Below are positions 33,231-44,751 of a stretch of 64,000 nt of DNA, piece by piece. Numbering within the stretch: position 1 is the first letter of the stretch; the number at the start of each line of letters is the position of its first letter. Under the pieces are notes generated by a model. The model worked only from the letters and a program-made list of their open reading frames with translations, had not been told where the DNA came from and ran no database searches. A program made the position numbers and the translations under genes. The DNA is from Posidonia oceanica (lineage: Eukaryota > Streptophyta > Magnoliopsida > Alismatales > Posidoniaceae): assembly GCA_037176725.1 (NCBI GenBank), contig JAZBRS010000026.1:150423501-150487500 (forward strand), read 5' to 3'.

Positions 33231-34344
33231 TAGCAGAGTCCGGCTTTCGCCTTCGCTTTCGCTCGCTTGGGATTTGCTTTCTTTGTTTGCCTTTTGTGCC
33301 TTCTTTGCCTGTTTTGCTTGCTCTTCTGTGCAAACTCCTAGCGAATCGCCTCATGGCTACTTTGCTTAGGTTTTGCACCTGCCTCGTCTGCTTCGCCGTG
33401 GCGTTCGCTTTGCCTTGCTCTGCTTTGTCTCTGTTGCTTGTTTACCTGCTTATTTCTTTGCTTCTGCTCTTACCTGCTTCAATGCTTACTTGTCTTTTTC
33501 TTTCTTTATCTATCTGCTTATAATTGCTTTACTTCTCGCACAATGCATGTCTACATACTTGTTTGGCAACAATGCATGCTTTTTGAATGCTGAATGCTTC
33601 TCTTACACCTTTGCTATGTCACTACGCACGCACATACTTTGCATATATGCCTTTTGACATGATGAATGCTTTTTCTTCACTATCATGCTCACAAACACTC
33701 GCACATGCCATGCACTTGCCTTTTGTTGTGTTGTATGTTGTTTGCCTGCCATGATTGACTGATTTTCTTCCCTTTCGCACACGCCATGCCTAGGATAGTA
33801 GGGACTTGTTTGCTCTCCCCATGGTTAACTAAAAATGGCAAGTAAAAGGAACTTCTAGGGGTAACTAGAGACTTCAAACAATCCTTCACCCCCTTTGGTT
33901 AATAAAATGCGCAAGATAAAAGACTTTAATCATTTGCATAAGCATCATATAGGGCATGCATCTTCTCATCTGAGTCCACCTATTAGTCTGCAAAGGACAG
34001 TCCCGGCCTCTTGTTCCACCGCTTTGGGCGTGGCGCGAGTCAGTCGGTCTGTCCCCCCTTATTCGGGGGTCGTGTCGGTGTTAGTAGAGGGTACCACCCA
34101 CGCTTTGGCGGGGTCGAGGCCACCAACGCACCACCCTGTCATTACCTGAGCTTTGGGCCAGGAGTTAGGCAGGGAACCTACTTTTCTGACCTGAGTCGGT
34201 GACCCGTACACCCAGGGATACCTGGAGTAGATCACCTGCTAGGATACACTAGTTAGGTAAGGGGGCATACTAGAAAGCATACATATCATTCATGCCATTT
34301 AACTTAACTCATTTGCATTCATCTTTTCAGTTTCTAACCCCAGT
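33231..34344 (+). promoter_or_regulatory. E2 leader with conserved noncoding domain (33954-34300)
   Basis: The first part is T-rich with TTTGCTTG words and many ATGs. From 33954 it aligns with E1 and E3. The C-run/G-run stem is at about 34052-34069 (CCCCCC, loop, GGGGG), followed by GTGTCGGTGTTAGTAGAGGG. Candidate packaging region. Confidence 0.6.
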
Positions 34345-34366
34345 TTCCTTCTGTTTGCGTCAGCAG
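34345..34366 (+). promoter_or_regulatory. Putative splice acceptor upstream of E2 gag
   Basis: TTTCCTTCTGTTTGCGTCAGCAG ends at 34366 (another possible AG is at 34330). The next 183 nt to the gag ATG at 34550 lack any ATG. Confidence 0.45.
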
Positions 34367-34459
34367 TGATCGGTAAGCGAGTTCCCCTTGCAAGAGCTTG
34401 AGTACCGACCCTCGTTGACGCCCCTGTTGCGACCTTATTCGCGACCATTCCCCCCTTCT

Positions 34460-34487
34460 GAGCTATCCGCCTTTGCGACGATAGCTC
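34460..34487 (+). promoter_or_regulatory. Conserved hairpin in the gag 5' UTR of E2
   Basis: GAGCTATC (34460-34467) pairs with GATAGCTC (34480-34487). The stem is the same as in E1 with a different loop sequence. Confidence 0.55.
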
Positions 34488-34549
34488 CTATTAGGAATCG
34501 CCGCTTGCACACCCGTCGCAGCCCTGTTCTCACGCGCTCTAGGTCAGCA

Positions 34550-36900
34550 ATGGCCTAGTACGTCAGTGAGCCTCTCTTTACTCCTGTCACGGAGGGTGTT
34601 TCCGTCCCGGCCCCTCCGGTTGCTCCTTCTGTCCCTCTTGTTCCCCTTCCGATGCCAGGGTTTCCTCCCCTGACGCCTCTAGGATCTCAGTATGTCCCGG
34701 GACAGTGGCAAGCATCTCTTCCTCCAGATCCGGTCGCCGAGTCTATCTTGATGACCGTTACTGGCGCTTCGGAGATGCCACTGCCCCCTCCATCCCAGGG
34801 ATACATCGCCTTCGACATCCCTCCTACCACTGCTGCGACTTTTTCTGTAGAACCTCTTCCTCCCGGACAGTCTGTGTCCGTGCCATTTGCTTCTCAACCT
34901 TCGCCGGCACTGCACTTCAGCGTTCCCGCTGGCGAGACGCCTGAGGCGCAGTACCAGCACCTGATGGAGCTTGCCCAGAGACTGCAGGGCATGGCTCTAT
35001 CAGTTCGTCCTTCCTGTGCTCCTGTTGTTCCTGAGGTTCCTTTGAGGCCAGTTCCTGCACCTCATGCATCTACCTCCACACCTCCGCCTCAACCATCGTC
35101 TCAACTGCCCACGATTCCGACGATGGGGGCCCGTTTACCGCCTCCTGCTGCACAACACTTAGCACAGCATGCTCCTCTTCCCCCTGGTGGTCAGTCCTTT
35201 GGACCGGCTGGAGCCCAGTACCTCACTGGCTCACTATCTGGCACCCCGCCTATACAGCAACTGGTGCTCCGTCATCCTACCCCTATCACAGCACAGCATG
35301 GCATCTACTCTTCTCCTTTGCATCAAGCCCAGCATCCTGCATACACTCCTGCATACACAGTTCCCCAGCACGGATACGCCGGCCATCCCGTTGCTCCACC
35401 AGGTGACGCTATGGTAGATCCGGAGGAGCACTTAGGTGCGACCCATTCGGCGTATGTGCTCACTACCCCTGCTGATCCCTCTCCTATAATAGCGACTCCG
35501 GACCCCATCAATAACCGGATGGACGTCTTGGAGAAGGCACTACGACTAGTGCAGGGTACTGAGCACCAGACCTACCAATTTCGAGACCTCTGCTGCTTTC
35601 CAGAGGCGGTACTCCCTCCGAAGTTCAAAATCCCGGACTTCGAGAAATATAATGGTAGGGGCTGCCCCGTGGCACACCTGAAGGCGTATTGCGGTGATCT
35701 CGCTCAGCTTCAGGCTGACGAGAGGTTACTGATCCGCCTGTTCCAGAAGAGTTTGACCGGGCCGGCACTCAAGTGGTTTACATCGCTTGATATGTCAGCC
35801 ATCAAGACTTGGAACGACCTCAGTCAGGCGTTCCTGGAACAATACTCCTTCAACCTCGATCTAGTCCCAAAGCGGGCGGACTTGATCGCAATCAAGCAGA
35901 ATTCCGGCGAGCCGTTCGGGGAGTACGTCGGCCGCTGGCGCGCCCTTGCCTCTCAGGTTCGAGATAGGCCCTCTGACGAGGAGTCTATTGAGATCGTCAT
36001 CAAAGGGGCGTAGCCATCTCTTGGAGCTCTGCTTAGCATCCAACCAGTCACTACTTTTGCAGCACTCATCAGAGCTGGAGCGCGCGTGGAGAGTTCTTTG
36101 CGGAGTGGCAGCTTCCCGGCTCTCTCTGCGTTCGCTAAGCAGGCCGCGATCAGCAGTAACAGTGCCAACAGCAGTGCCTCCAACAACAACAGCGACAGCA
36201 ACAACAACCGCCCGAAGAGGAAAGACTCGTCGAAAACCGCTGTTGCATTCGTCGACTCCCCTGCTGTGCCTGTTCGCTTGCCATCCCGGCCTGCCCCAGC
36301 TCAGATGGTGTACGCTCCTGCACCTAGGAATCCACCCACACCACAGATCACAACCACCGCTAGACCGTTCTACCCCGCCGCACCGGTTCAGCAAGGCTCA
36401 TACCAGAGGCAAAGAAGGCCACTCACTGAGAAGCGGAAATTCGCCCCACTGGTGGAACCGCTCACGGTCATCTTGCCAAAGGTGGCATCGCTCCTGAAGT
36501 TCCCGGAGGTCCGTCCGCTCCCAAGTCCTCTGCCGCATTGGTTTAGGGCGAACCTCTTCTGCAATTTCCATCGAAGTGCCGGGCATTCGACGGACAATTG
36601 CTTCTCCTTGCGGAACGCTATTCAGGATTTAATCGAATCGGGAACGATTGTGATTGACACGCACGAGGCATCCACCCAAGCGCACACACATGCATCTGCA
36701 CATTCAACTGTTCCCCCTCATTCTGGCATCATCCACTAACCCCTACCGGAGCACTCTTATCCGGAAGGGGCAGGAACCTCAGGCATCCATTCTGTCTTTC
36801 CTTCTGGGCCTGCTACCTCTATGGTAGACCCTTCTGATCTCATCTCTGATATTTCTGAGCCTTTCCCCATAAATCTCTACCTTGCGGCAGTTGTCGGCTC
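34550..36900 (+). pseudogene. gag: E2 gag
   Basis: Particle protein. The N-terminal 350 residues are Pro/Gln/Ala/Ser-rich. The capsid-like domain starts near 35613 (LPPKFKIPDFEKYNGRG, AHLKAYCGDLAQLQ, ALKWFTSLDM, VGRWRALASQVRDRPSDEE). An Asn/Ser-rich linker (about 36150-36215) and basic patch follow. A zinc knuckle variant, C-x2-H-x4-H-x4-C, is at 36560-36601. Stops at 34556 (third codon), 36011 and 36737 break it. Confidence 0.88.
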
Positions 36901-37619
36901 CGAGTCGGGAATTCACATGATCCGACCGTGTGCCAGGCCGGAGTGCCCTCTCGCGCCCCCCGCTGTGCTTCCTCAAGCTCAACCCCCTGTACACCTTCTA
37001 GCTAGGGCCCAACTTAGATCCCCTATCCACCTCTTAGGGCGACCTCAGCTAGAATATCCTGCACACCTTCTAGGCAGACCTCAACCTGCCCTAGCCTTCC
37101 CACTCCAACAATCATACACTTTAGATAGACCTCAGTACCCAATAGGTCCCCCTGTAACCCCTCCTGTGCTCGCAGCACGTGCTCCAGTGGTTATTGACTT
37201 ATCCTTGGACACCCATCGTGTCCCTTACAGCTACGCCACAGAAATGTGTGCGGAAGTAACGCGATCGGGGAGGGTCTACAGGCCCCCAACACCGGCAATT
37301 AGGCCAAATCACCCTAAACCTGCTATGCCCCCACCCTCCAACCAACCCGTAGCAGATCCAACCCCAAATCAACCCGTAGCAAGCCAAATCCCTGCCCAGC
37401 CTGTAGCGGCCCAGCTTCCTGCCACTACCCCCTTAGAGCTTGCCAAAGCAACCCCTCCTGTTGCCAAAAAGAACCAACCCAAGGTAGACTTAACCTCCCA
37501 GCTTAAGAAGGTCAAAGCTGACATTTCCATTTGGGACTTGATCCACACCTCTGCCGAACACCGCGAGGCTTTTCTTCGCGTGTTCCAGGCTGCCCGTGTG
37601 TCCCAGTCTATTGAGCCTT

Positions 37620-38150
37620 CAGCCTTGGAAAGCATGGTAGGGTTGATCGCGGAGCCCCAGGTCATCTCTTTTACAAGTAATGAGCTGCCTCCGGCGGGGA
37701 TTAATCATAACCAACCCCTGTTCGTCACGGTTCAGTTCAAAAACTTTTGCATTCCCCTAACACTGGTTGATAATGGGTCAGGCCTTAACTTCTGCCCCTT
37801 GCGTACTGCAACCAAGCTCGGATTCAAAGCCGAGGACATCACGCCAGCCGTGAAAGGAATGACAGCATTTGACAACACCCACCATGACGCTCTAGGGACC
37901 CTGATTATTCCTCTTGCTATCGGCCCGGTCATCTTCGATGTAGAATTCTGTGTCGTCGACTTGAAGCCGAATTTCAATCTTCTGCTTGGGCGCCCTTGGC
38001 TCCACAAGCATCATGTCCTTCCTTCGACCCTCCATCGGATGATAAAGTACCGTCGCGGCGATGATGTCATTGTCGTCATGGCGGAGAACTTTGAGAAGGA
38101 GCGGATCGAGGCAGTCTCCCCCGTGTCTTCACAAGCTATCCCGTTTGACC
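37620..38150 (+). pseudogene. E2 aspartic protease domain
   Basis: The protease cuts the polyprotein. The active-site motif is LVDNGSGLNFC at about 37763-37795: catalytic Asp at 37769-37771, with Asn-Gly-Ser-Gly after it instead of the common Thr/Ser-Gly; this DNGS form is usual in Tat/Ogre-type elements. The flap region and FNLLLGRPWLHKH (from about 37974) are present. The ORF segment from 36821 to 38728 has no internal stop. Confidence 0.88.
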
Positions 38151-38254
38151 CCAAGACTTCTGAAGCTCTATATCACGTTAATCGGTGCGAGCCGGTTAAC
38201 TTCATTCCTGATCTTGAACGTGTCAACTCCTTGACCGTTCACAGCAACCCCTTT

Positions 38255-38400
38255 CGAATGGTCGAGAATGTATGTCACAGGTGGGGTTACATAAAGGGTA
38301 CACCGCTCGGGCGTCACGGCCAGGGGATCGCAGAGCCGATCGTAGCAGTGGAGCGGAGGAAATCAGAAGGCCTCGGTTACGAACCCAAGCTCAACGAAAA
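38255..38400 (+). pseudogene. G-patch-like segment after the E2 protease
   Basis: WGYIKGTPLGRHGQGIAEPI then GLGYEP has the Gly spacing of a G-patch, a short nucleic-acid-binding motif found after the protease in some plant Ty3/gypsy and retroviral proteins. The aromatic first position is Trp/Tyr. It is recognised by pattern only. Confidence 0.5.
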
Positions 38401-38429
38401 TCGCTGCCTTCTGCTCAAGGATCAAGAGC

Positions 38430-40180
38430 CAACCATTCCCAGAGATCTCACTAACTTCACTAGTGCAGGAGTCCTGGGATCGACCGATGATCAAGCCACG
38501 GCGCCGACAGAAGACTGGGTCTGCATTGAGGACTACTACTCGGATGAGGAGCAGTCTGGCACAGTAGAGGCAGTCCCAACTGGCAGCAAGGCAATGATCA
38601 GCACAGAGGCACCACAGTCAGCATGTTCAGCTCTCCCTCTAGCAGATACAGCAGACAGCTCAGTAGGCTCTATGGCAAAACTGGCCAGCTCTCACACTTT
38701 TGTAGCCACATCTGCATCACAAGTATAGGCAGTAGCAGTACAGGAGTCAGAGACACTCCTTCTGGCAGAATCGGGCAGGCTACCAGCAGTCACAGTCACA
38801 CCAGTGCCACTGTCCCTCTCTCTGGAGGGGCAGTCAATTAATTCAGTCAGCAGCATAGCTCAGCCCACTCCAGCGGCCGCATCACTGGGAGCGCAGTCGG
38901 CGCAGTCCGCTTCACATCTTCCTGACGCCAAACAGCAACTCTCATGGCAGGACCCCATGGCGTCAGAGGCTGCACTCTCACAGCCACAACCAGATGCAGA
39001 GGACCAACTAAGCGCTATAGTCTCCCGGCCCTTGAGCCCTCAGAAGAGCACCTCTGCCTGCCCTTCACCTGCAATAGTGACCCTGGCAGCATACCCATCT
39101 ATGGCCCCGCTGACCAGTCTGTTTGCATCTCCCACGCCAAAGCTGCCGCTGTCAGGCGCGCCCATGAGCCAGATCATGCAAATTCCAAGGGCAGCAATCC
39201 GCCTTGCAGCCGGGCCAGTGCCGCAGGCCCCCGGCGCCTACTACGTCGACTCACCCTCAGACGAGGAGGAAGGAGTGGCGATAGAAGCCCAGGTCGATTC
39301 ATGGATGTCCGACTTAGAGCTACTTTATCTAGAACAAATCAAGTCGATAGTAGAAGATCTAGCAGAGCATCGGGCCGCAGAAAGGAAAGGGAAAGCCGTG
39401 GTTACGGACCCTCCTTTGCAAGAAGACCATGCCTCTATCATGGTCCTGGAAGAAGGCTCGGCAGCGTCGGACTCCCCTAGACCGGATGAACTCATCACTC
39501 TCCAACCAAAAGGCGGGTCTAGGTGGTTTGTGCAACACATGCCTCACCGGAGCAGCATAGCGAGCGGTAGTGCCCAGATCAGCCGCCGGTCTGGCATACC
39601 CTCCCCAAGCACACTAGAAGACTCAGAAGAGGAAGCACTAGCAGTCCAAGCAGTAGCGGTAACAGAGCAGAAAGCAGAATCAGTAACAGAGTTGTTAGCA
39701 GCCTCAGTAGCAGAATCATCAGCAATGTCAACAGCAGAATCAGCAAGGCCCTCAGCAGTATCAGCAGAACACTCAGCAGAATCAGTCAGGCCAGAGCAAA
39801 CAGCAGAAGGAGTTGCTGGGACGGAGGTCGCGCACCGAGGCTACAAGAATACTCGAGTGAGCGTGACCATCCTGAAGCGTCACCAGGGCCAAGCAGCAGA
39901 ACATATACACTCTTTCGACATCACAAGTCCTTCCTTTGAGGAAGAGATCCTCTCGGAACTTATTGCTTATGGAAAGGAGGACGATATGGGCATGGATGAG
40001 ATTGACGAACCATTGCCCGAGTTCCGGCCCTATGACGACGACCTAGAAGGCCCCAACCTCCATGTTGAAGAAGAAACAGAGGTTGTCAACATCGGCACAG
40101 CTGAGGAAGTCAGAGAAGTTCGTATCAGTGCTCAGCTGTCCTCCCAGGCTCGAACAGAGTTCATCGCATTCTTGAAAGAA
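38430..40180 (+). pseudogene. E2 low-complexity linker between protease and reverse transcriptase
   Basis: Ser/Ala/Glu-rich sequence, including a run of near-repeats of AESVTELLAASVAES type (about 39655-39820), then an acidic segment (EEEILSELIAYGKEDD, PYDDDLEGP). A stop at 38726 falls on a Gln codon. No enzyme motif is present. Confidence 0.7.
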
Positions 40181-41060
40181 TATGCGGATATCTTCGCCTG
40201 GAGTTACGAGGATATGGTCGGCCTTGACATAGAGATAGTGGTGCACAATCTGCCCTTAAACCCGGATGCCAAGCCAGTGAAGCAGAAACTAAGAAGATGG
40301 CGACCGCAGTGGCTGCTCATGATCAAAGAAGAGATAATGAAGCAGCTCAGAGTCAACTTTCTGAAGGTCGTTCTTTATCCTGAGTGGCTGGCAAACATTG
40401 TACCTGTGCCCAAGAAAGATGGCCGAATCCGGATCTGCATCGACTACAGGGACCTGAACAAGGCGAGTCCCAAGGACGACTTCCCCTTGCCTCACATTGA
40501 CGTCCTAGTCGACAATACAGCGGGCCACAAGATGCTCTCCTTCATGGACGGCTTTTCTGGATATAACCAAGTTAAACTGGCAGAAGAAGACATGGAAAAG
40601 ACTTCATTCATCACCCCTTGGGGAGTCTTCTGCTACCAAGTCATGCCGTTCGGTCTGAAGAATGCTGGTGCAACCTATTAGAGGGCCATGACTGCACTGT
40701 TCCACGACCTCATGCACTAAGAAGTAGAGGTCTATGTAGACGACATGATTGCTAAAACCAGAGAGCTTGAAGACCACCTTGCCTGTCTAAGAAAGCTCTT
40801 TGATCGTCTACGGAAATACAAATTGCGCCTGAATCCCAAGAAGTGCGTATTCAGGGTGTCTTCTGGCAAGCTGCTCGGCTACATTGTTAGCCAAACAGGG
40901 ATTGAGGTGGACCCGATGAAAGCAAAAGCCATCATGGACATGCCACCCTCCAGAACTGAAAAGGAGGTCAGAAGTCTGCTTGGGCGTTTACAGTATATCA
41001 GTCGCTTTATTGCACAGCTTACGCCCATCTGTGAACCCATATTCAAGCTCCTGAAGAAGA
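40181..41060 (+). pseudogene. E2 reverse transcriptase
   Basis: Copies element RNA into DNA. FAWSYEDMVGLD and PVKQKLRRWRP mark the entry; CIDYRDLNKASPKDDFPLP, SFMDGFSGYNQVKL, WGVFCYQVMPFGLKNAGATY and the catalytic YVDD (40733-40744) follow in the right order and spacing. The Asp residues of all three catalytic positions are retained. Stops at 40679 and 40718 lie between the MPFGLKNAGATY and YVDD motifs and inactivate it. Confidence 0.95.
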
Positions 41061-41609
41061 ATGCGCAAATCGACTGGAGCGAGGAGTGTCAGGCTGCATT
41101 TGCCAAGATCAAGCAGCTGTTGATCAAGCCTCCTGTCCTAGTTCCCCCTACACCAGGGAGACCTTTGCTTCTCTACCTTTCTACCACGCAGCATTCCATG
41201 GGCGCCGTCTTGGGCCAACATGACGAATTTGGTAGAAGGGAGCGTGCCATCTATTACCTGAGCAAGAAGTTTAATGAATGCGAAGCCAGGTACAGTACAC
41301 TAGAGAAGACTTGCTTGTCCCTTGTCTGGGCTGCACAGAAACTAAGGCACTACATGATGGCATGATCCTATCAAGTTCCTCTTTCAAAAGCCGGCCATGG
41401 TAGGCAGATGTGCTAAGTGGAAGGTGTTATTGTCTCAGTACGACATCACCTTTGTCACACAGAAATCCATGAAGGGTCAGGCCATGGCAGACCATCTTGC
41501 TGATCTTCCTCTGCTAGAATACCAACCCCTCCAGACGCAGTTCCCTAACGAGGACATCCTCTTTGCAATGGAGGGCTCTGAGGAGAAAAATCCTGAAAAA
41601 CAAGAGGAA
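41061..41609 (+). pseudogene. E2 first RNase H domain and connector, with deletion and frameshift
   Basis: IDWSEECQAAFAKIKQLL, LLLYLSTTQHSMGAVL, RAIYYLSKKFNECEARYSTLEK and LRHYMMA are the usual landmarks. In this lineage the first RNase H commonly has a degraded active site, and LYLSTT lacks the first Asp. After MMA the usual 8-10 residues are missing and DPIKFLFQKP continues in another frame from 41364, leaving a TGA at 41363. Confidence 0.85.
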
Positions 41610-41990
41610 TGGCAACTCTACTTTGATGGCGCTGTCAACAAAAAGGGCCGAGGCGTAGGCGCAGTGCTGACCACGCCCCAGGGACAAATGATTCCCTTCG
41701 CGAGGAAGCTGACTTTCACCTGCACAAACAATGAAGCAGAGTATGAAGCATGCATCCTAGGGTTGAAGGTCGCCCTCGAGCATAAGGCGCGGAAGCTGCA
41801 TGTGCACGGTGATGCCATGCTAGTAATTTCCCAAGTGAACGGCGACTGGAGGACAAAAGATCCCAAGCTTGTGCCGTATCACGAACACCTGCTGAGGCTG
41901 ATGGAAGAATTTGAGAGCATCTGCTTCACATACATGAATAGAGCAAAGAATGCGTACGCAGACGCACTAGCAACTTTGGCATCCTGGCTC
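41610..41990 (+). pseudogene. E2 second, archaeal-type RNase H
   Basis: This extra RNase H is a mark of the Tat lineage, thought to replace the degraded first domain. YFDGAVNKKGRGVGAVL gives the first Asp, CTNNEAEYEACILGL the Glu, HGDAMLVISQVNG the second Asp and AYADALATLAS the last. All four acidic residues are visible. The domain itself has no stop, but it lies in the shifted frame between 41364 and about 42207. Confidence 0.92.
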
Positions 41991-42207
41991 ACTATACCTA
42001 CCGACAGCATAGTGGATGTATCTGTTACTCGCATTGAGCAGCCTGCATATTGCCTGAACATAGAAGAGGCAAATCCAACAGAGGAGCAGCCCTGGTATCA
42101 AGATATAAAATCTTTCCTGGAGTCTGGCAGCTTTCCTCCTGATATCGCGGCAGTAGACAAGAGAACTCTGGCGCGTCTGGCGTCAAAGTATGTGTTGGGG
42201 CTGGGCA

Positions 42208-43333
42208 GCTGTACAGAAGGTCATATAATCAGATGCTACTGCGCTGCCTGAACAAATCGGAGGCTGACACGCTGATGCTTCAAGTGCATGTAGGGACCTG
42301 TGGCCCGCACATGAACGGCGTCCTCCTGGCCAAGAAGATCATGCTCCAAGGATATTTCTGGCAGACCATGGAAGCAGACTGCTGCCGGTTCGTGCGCAGA
42401 TGCCACAACTGCCAGATCCATGGTAACTTCATCAAGGCCCCCCCACAACAGCTGCATAACATGTCTTCGCCATGGCCTTTCTCCACCTGGGAAATCGATG
42501 TCATTGGCGCCGTCCACCCAGCTGCTTCAAATGGTCATCGTTACATTCTGGTGGCGATCGATTACTTTACCAAGTGGGTGGAAGCAGCCTCTTATAAGAC
42601 AGTCACCGCTGTGGCAACAGAAAAATTTATCAGGAACAATATCGTTGCCCGATATGGGGTCCCGCACTCTGTCATCTCTGATAATGGCGTAAATTTCATT
42701 GCCAAAAGGATCGAAGAATACCTGCAGAGTCTCAAAATCAAGCATCATAGATCCTCGCCCTACCGGCCACAGATGAACGGAGCGGTGGAGTCTGCAAACA
42801 AGAACATTGTTAAAATCCTGAAGAAAATGGCAAAAGCCCACAAGGACTGGCATGACAAGCTCCCGTACGCGCTCTAGGCGTACAGGACATCAATCCGGAC
42901 CTCGACGGGAGCCACCCTGTACTCTCTGGTGTACGGCATGGAAGCGGTGTTACTTGTTGAAGTAGAGATCCCCTCTCTGCGGATCCTACGAGAAGCTGAG
43001 TTGGAAGAGGCAGAATGGGTCGAAGACCGCTGCATCCAACTGAATTTGATCGATGAGCACAAACTGCAAGCTATGCACAACGCTCACTGCTACCAGAAGC
43101 GGATGGCTAGAGCATTCTTGAAGAAGGTCCAGCCCAGAAACTCTCAGCCAGGGGACCTTGTCTTGCGCGCCATCCATTTGCCTGACGGTCGAGGGAAATT
43201 CCGACCCAATTGGCGGGGCCCCTTTGTGGTCAAGCAGATCTTCTCGGGAGGCGCTGTAACTCTTGAGGATATGGACCGGGTCGAGCAGTCCGAGCCCGTC
43301 AACCTCTGCTATCTCAAGAAATACTATCAGTAG
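42208..43333 (+). pseudogene. E2 integrase
   Basis: Inserts cDNA in the host genome. The zinc-binding domain has two His (VHVGTCGPHMNG) and CHNC. The catalytic core has Asp at 42497 (WEIDVIGA), Asp at 42680 (ISDNGVNF) and Glu at 42788 (NGAVESANK), giving 35 residues between the last two, the DD35E spacing. The C-terminal GPF domain (NWRGPFVVKQIF) ends LCYLKKYYQ. No chromodomain is seen. A frameshift near 42207 and a TAG at 42875 (usual Trp of ALWAYRTS) inactivate it. Confidence 0.93.
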
Positions 43334-44751
43334 CCGAAAGCGGCCCCGTTGCAGATGCCCTTCTCCCACCTACACACTTGCATTCTCACTTCTTGCATTC
43401 TCATCATACCTGCATCTTCTATTTATCCTGCTCATGCATCAACTCTCTTTCAATCATCATCGTCCTCCCTTCAAATCGTGCATTGCATCTTTGGCCCGGT
43501 GATGAGAACCGGAAGTGTTTGCCTGCTCTGGAAGGAATCCGCCCTACCTCACCCGGCACTACTTAGATGTCTTAGCTAGTGAGGGAGCTACCACCAATCA
43601 GGACAGGCAAACTGCCTAATCTCATAAGGACATACACCTTTGAGGGAGAAAAATGTTAGGATGTGATTCTGGAAAGAGTGAGAGTAGACATCTAGGCTTG
43701 GGCACATTCAAGGAACAGAAGACGAAGACAGAAGCCGGCCCTAGAGATAGGGGTGTGCAGTCTAACCCTGCTCCTTCTACCCATCACATAGCAGACCCAA
43801 AGCCCAGATCCATCACGACTCAAGCACCCTTCTTTTGCCACCAAAATGGGGATAACAAAAGCCTGAAAAAAAAAAAAAGAGAAAAAGAAATCAAACAAGC
43901 AAAAAAAAAAAAGAGATAGAACAAAAACAAAAAAAAAGGGGGGAAAAGCAAAAGCAAAAAAAAAAAGAAGAAAAAAGGGCAAGATTCGGCCCGAAAATAC
44001 AGGCACCATCATCCCCCGTACCTTACTAGAGACTCAAGGGTGTTAAGCTTAAAAAAGGGTCTACCATGTCCCTCCAAGAGCAAACACTTACCCTCTCCTA
44101 GCTAGGGGCAGAGAAAGACTGCATACTTATGAGGGAGAAAACAAAAAAAAGAGAGCAGAAAGAGTAGGTGTAGGTCCTGAGAGTCCGGCAAATAGCCTGT
44201 CCCCACCACACCACCACCTGTACAAATGCCAACACCCGTTCCGGAGTGCCACCAGCGAGCCAAGAATCTAAGTAGGGCCCAGTGAGTCGGGGACCACTCC
44301 TTTTCCTTTGCAGCAGGCACCAAAGCACTCCGTATGCTGAGGGCACCCAAGCATACTAATCACTTCATAAGCATACCGACCTGCATCATGCATACATGCA
44401 CCTTCAATTATCCTTTCTTTCTTATCAATCGTCCCGCTCTACAACTCGCTTCGACCCCGAGACAGTACTTCCTGCCTAGAGCGCGTTGACGCTGCTCGAG
44501 ATGCGCTGGTCCAGATCTCCTGCCAGCCCTCGCCCCCGTATCCCCAAGACTGCTGCAGATTCCCCTTGTTTATCTTTGCTTAACTGCTATATCCTGATAT
44601 TGACTGCTAGATGCATATTGAACTACATTATCAGCCTCAGATTCTGCTCTCTGTCAGAGATTACATGCCTGCGAGATCTGACTGTTTACAATGTTGATAA
44701 CAGGTACCTTCAAGTCCTGCAGCTACCTGCCTACATTCTGTGATCTGCGCA
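43334..44751 (+). other. E2 noncoding region between pol and the extra ORF
   Basis: Includes two short TGAGGGAG phrases near 43580-43650, and a 130-nt purine-rich tract at 43860-43990 with runs of A and GGGGGG that could act as an internal polypurine tract. The rest has no open frame of note. An AACAGGTACC donor-like sequence lies at 44699-44708. Confidence 0.5.

Larger units (their letters stand above)
34550..43333 (+). pseudogene. E2 gag-pro-pol, single frame, inactivated
   Basis: ATG at 34550 to TAG at 43331-43333 is one frame of about 2900 codons apart from a shifted stretch between 41364 and about 42207. In-frame stops: 34556, 36011, 38726 and 40679 (TAG for Gln), 36737 (TAA where E3 has Gln), 40718 (TAA) and 42875 (TAG where Trp is usual). 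No stop or frame change separates gag from pol by design, unlike Ogre elements described with an intron or stop between them. Domains are listed separately. Confidence 0.9.
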
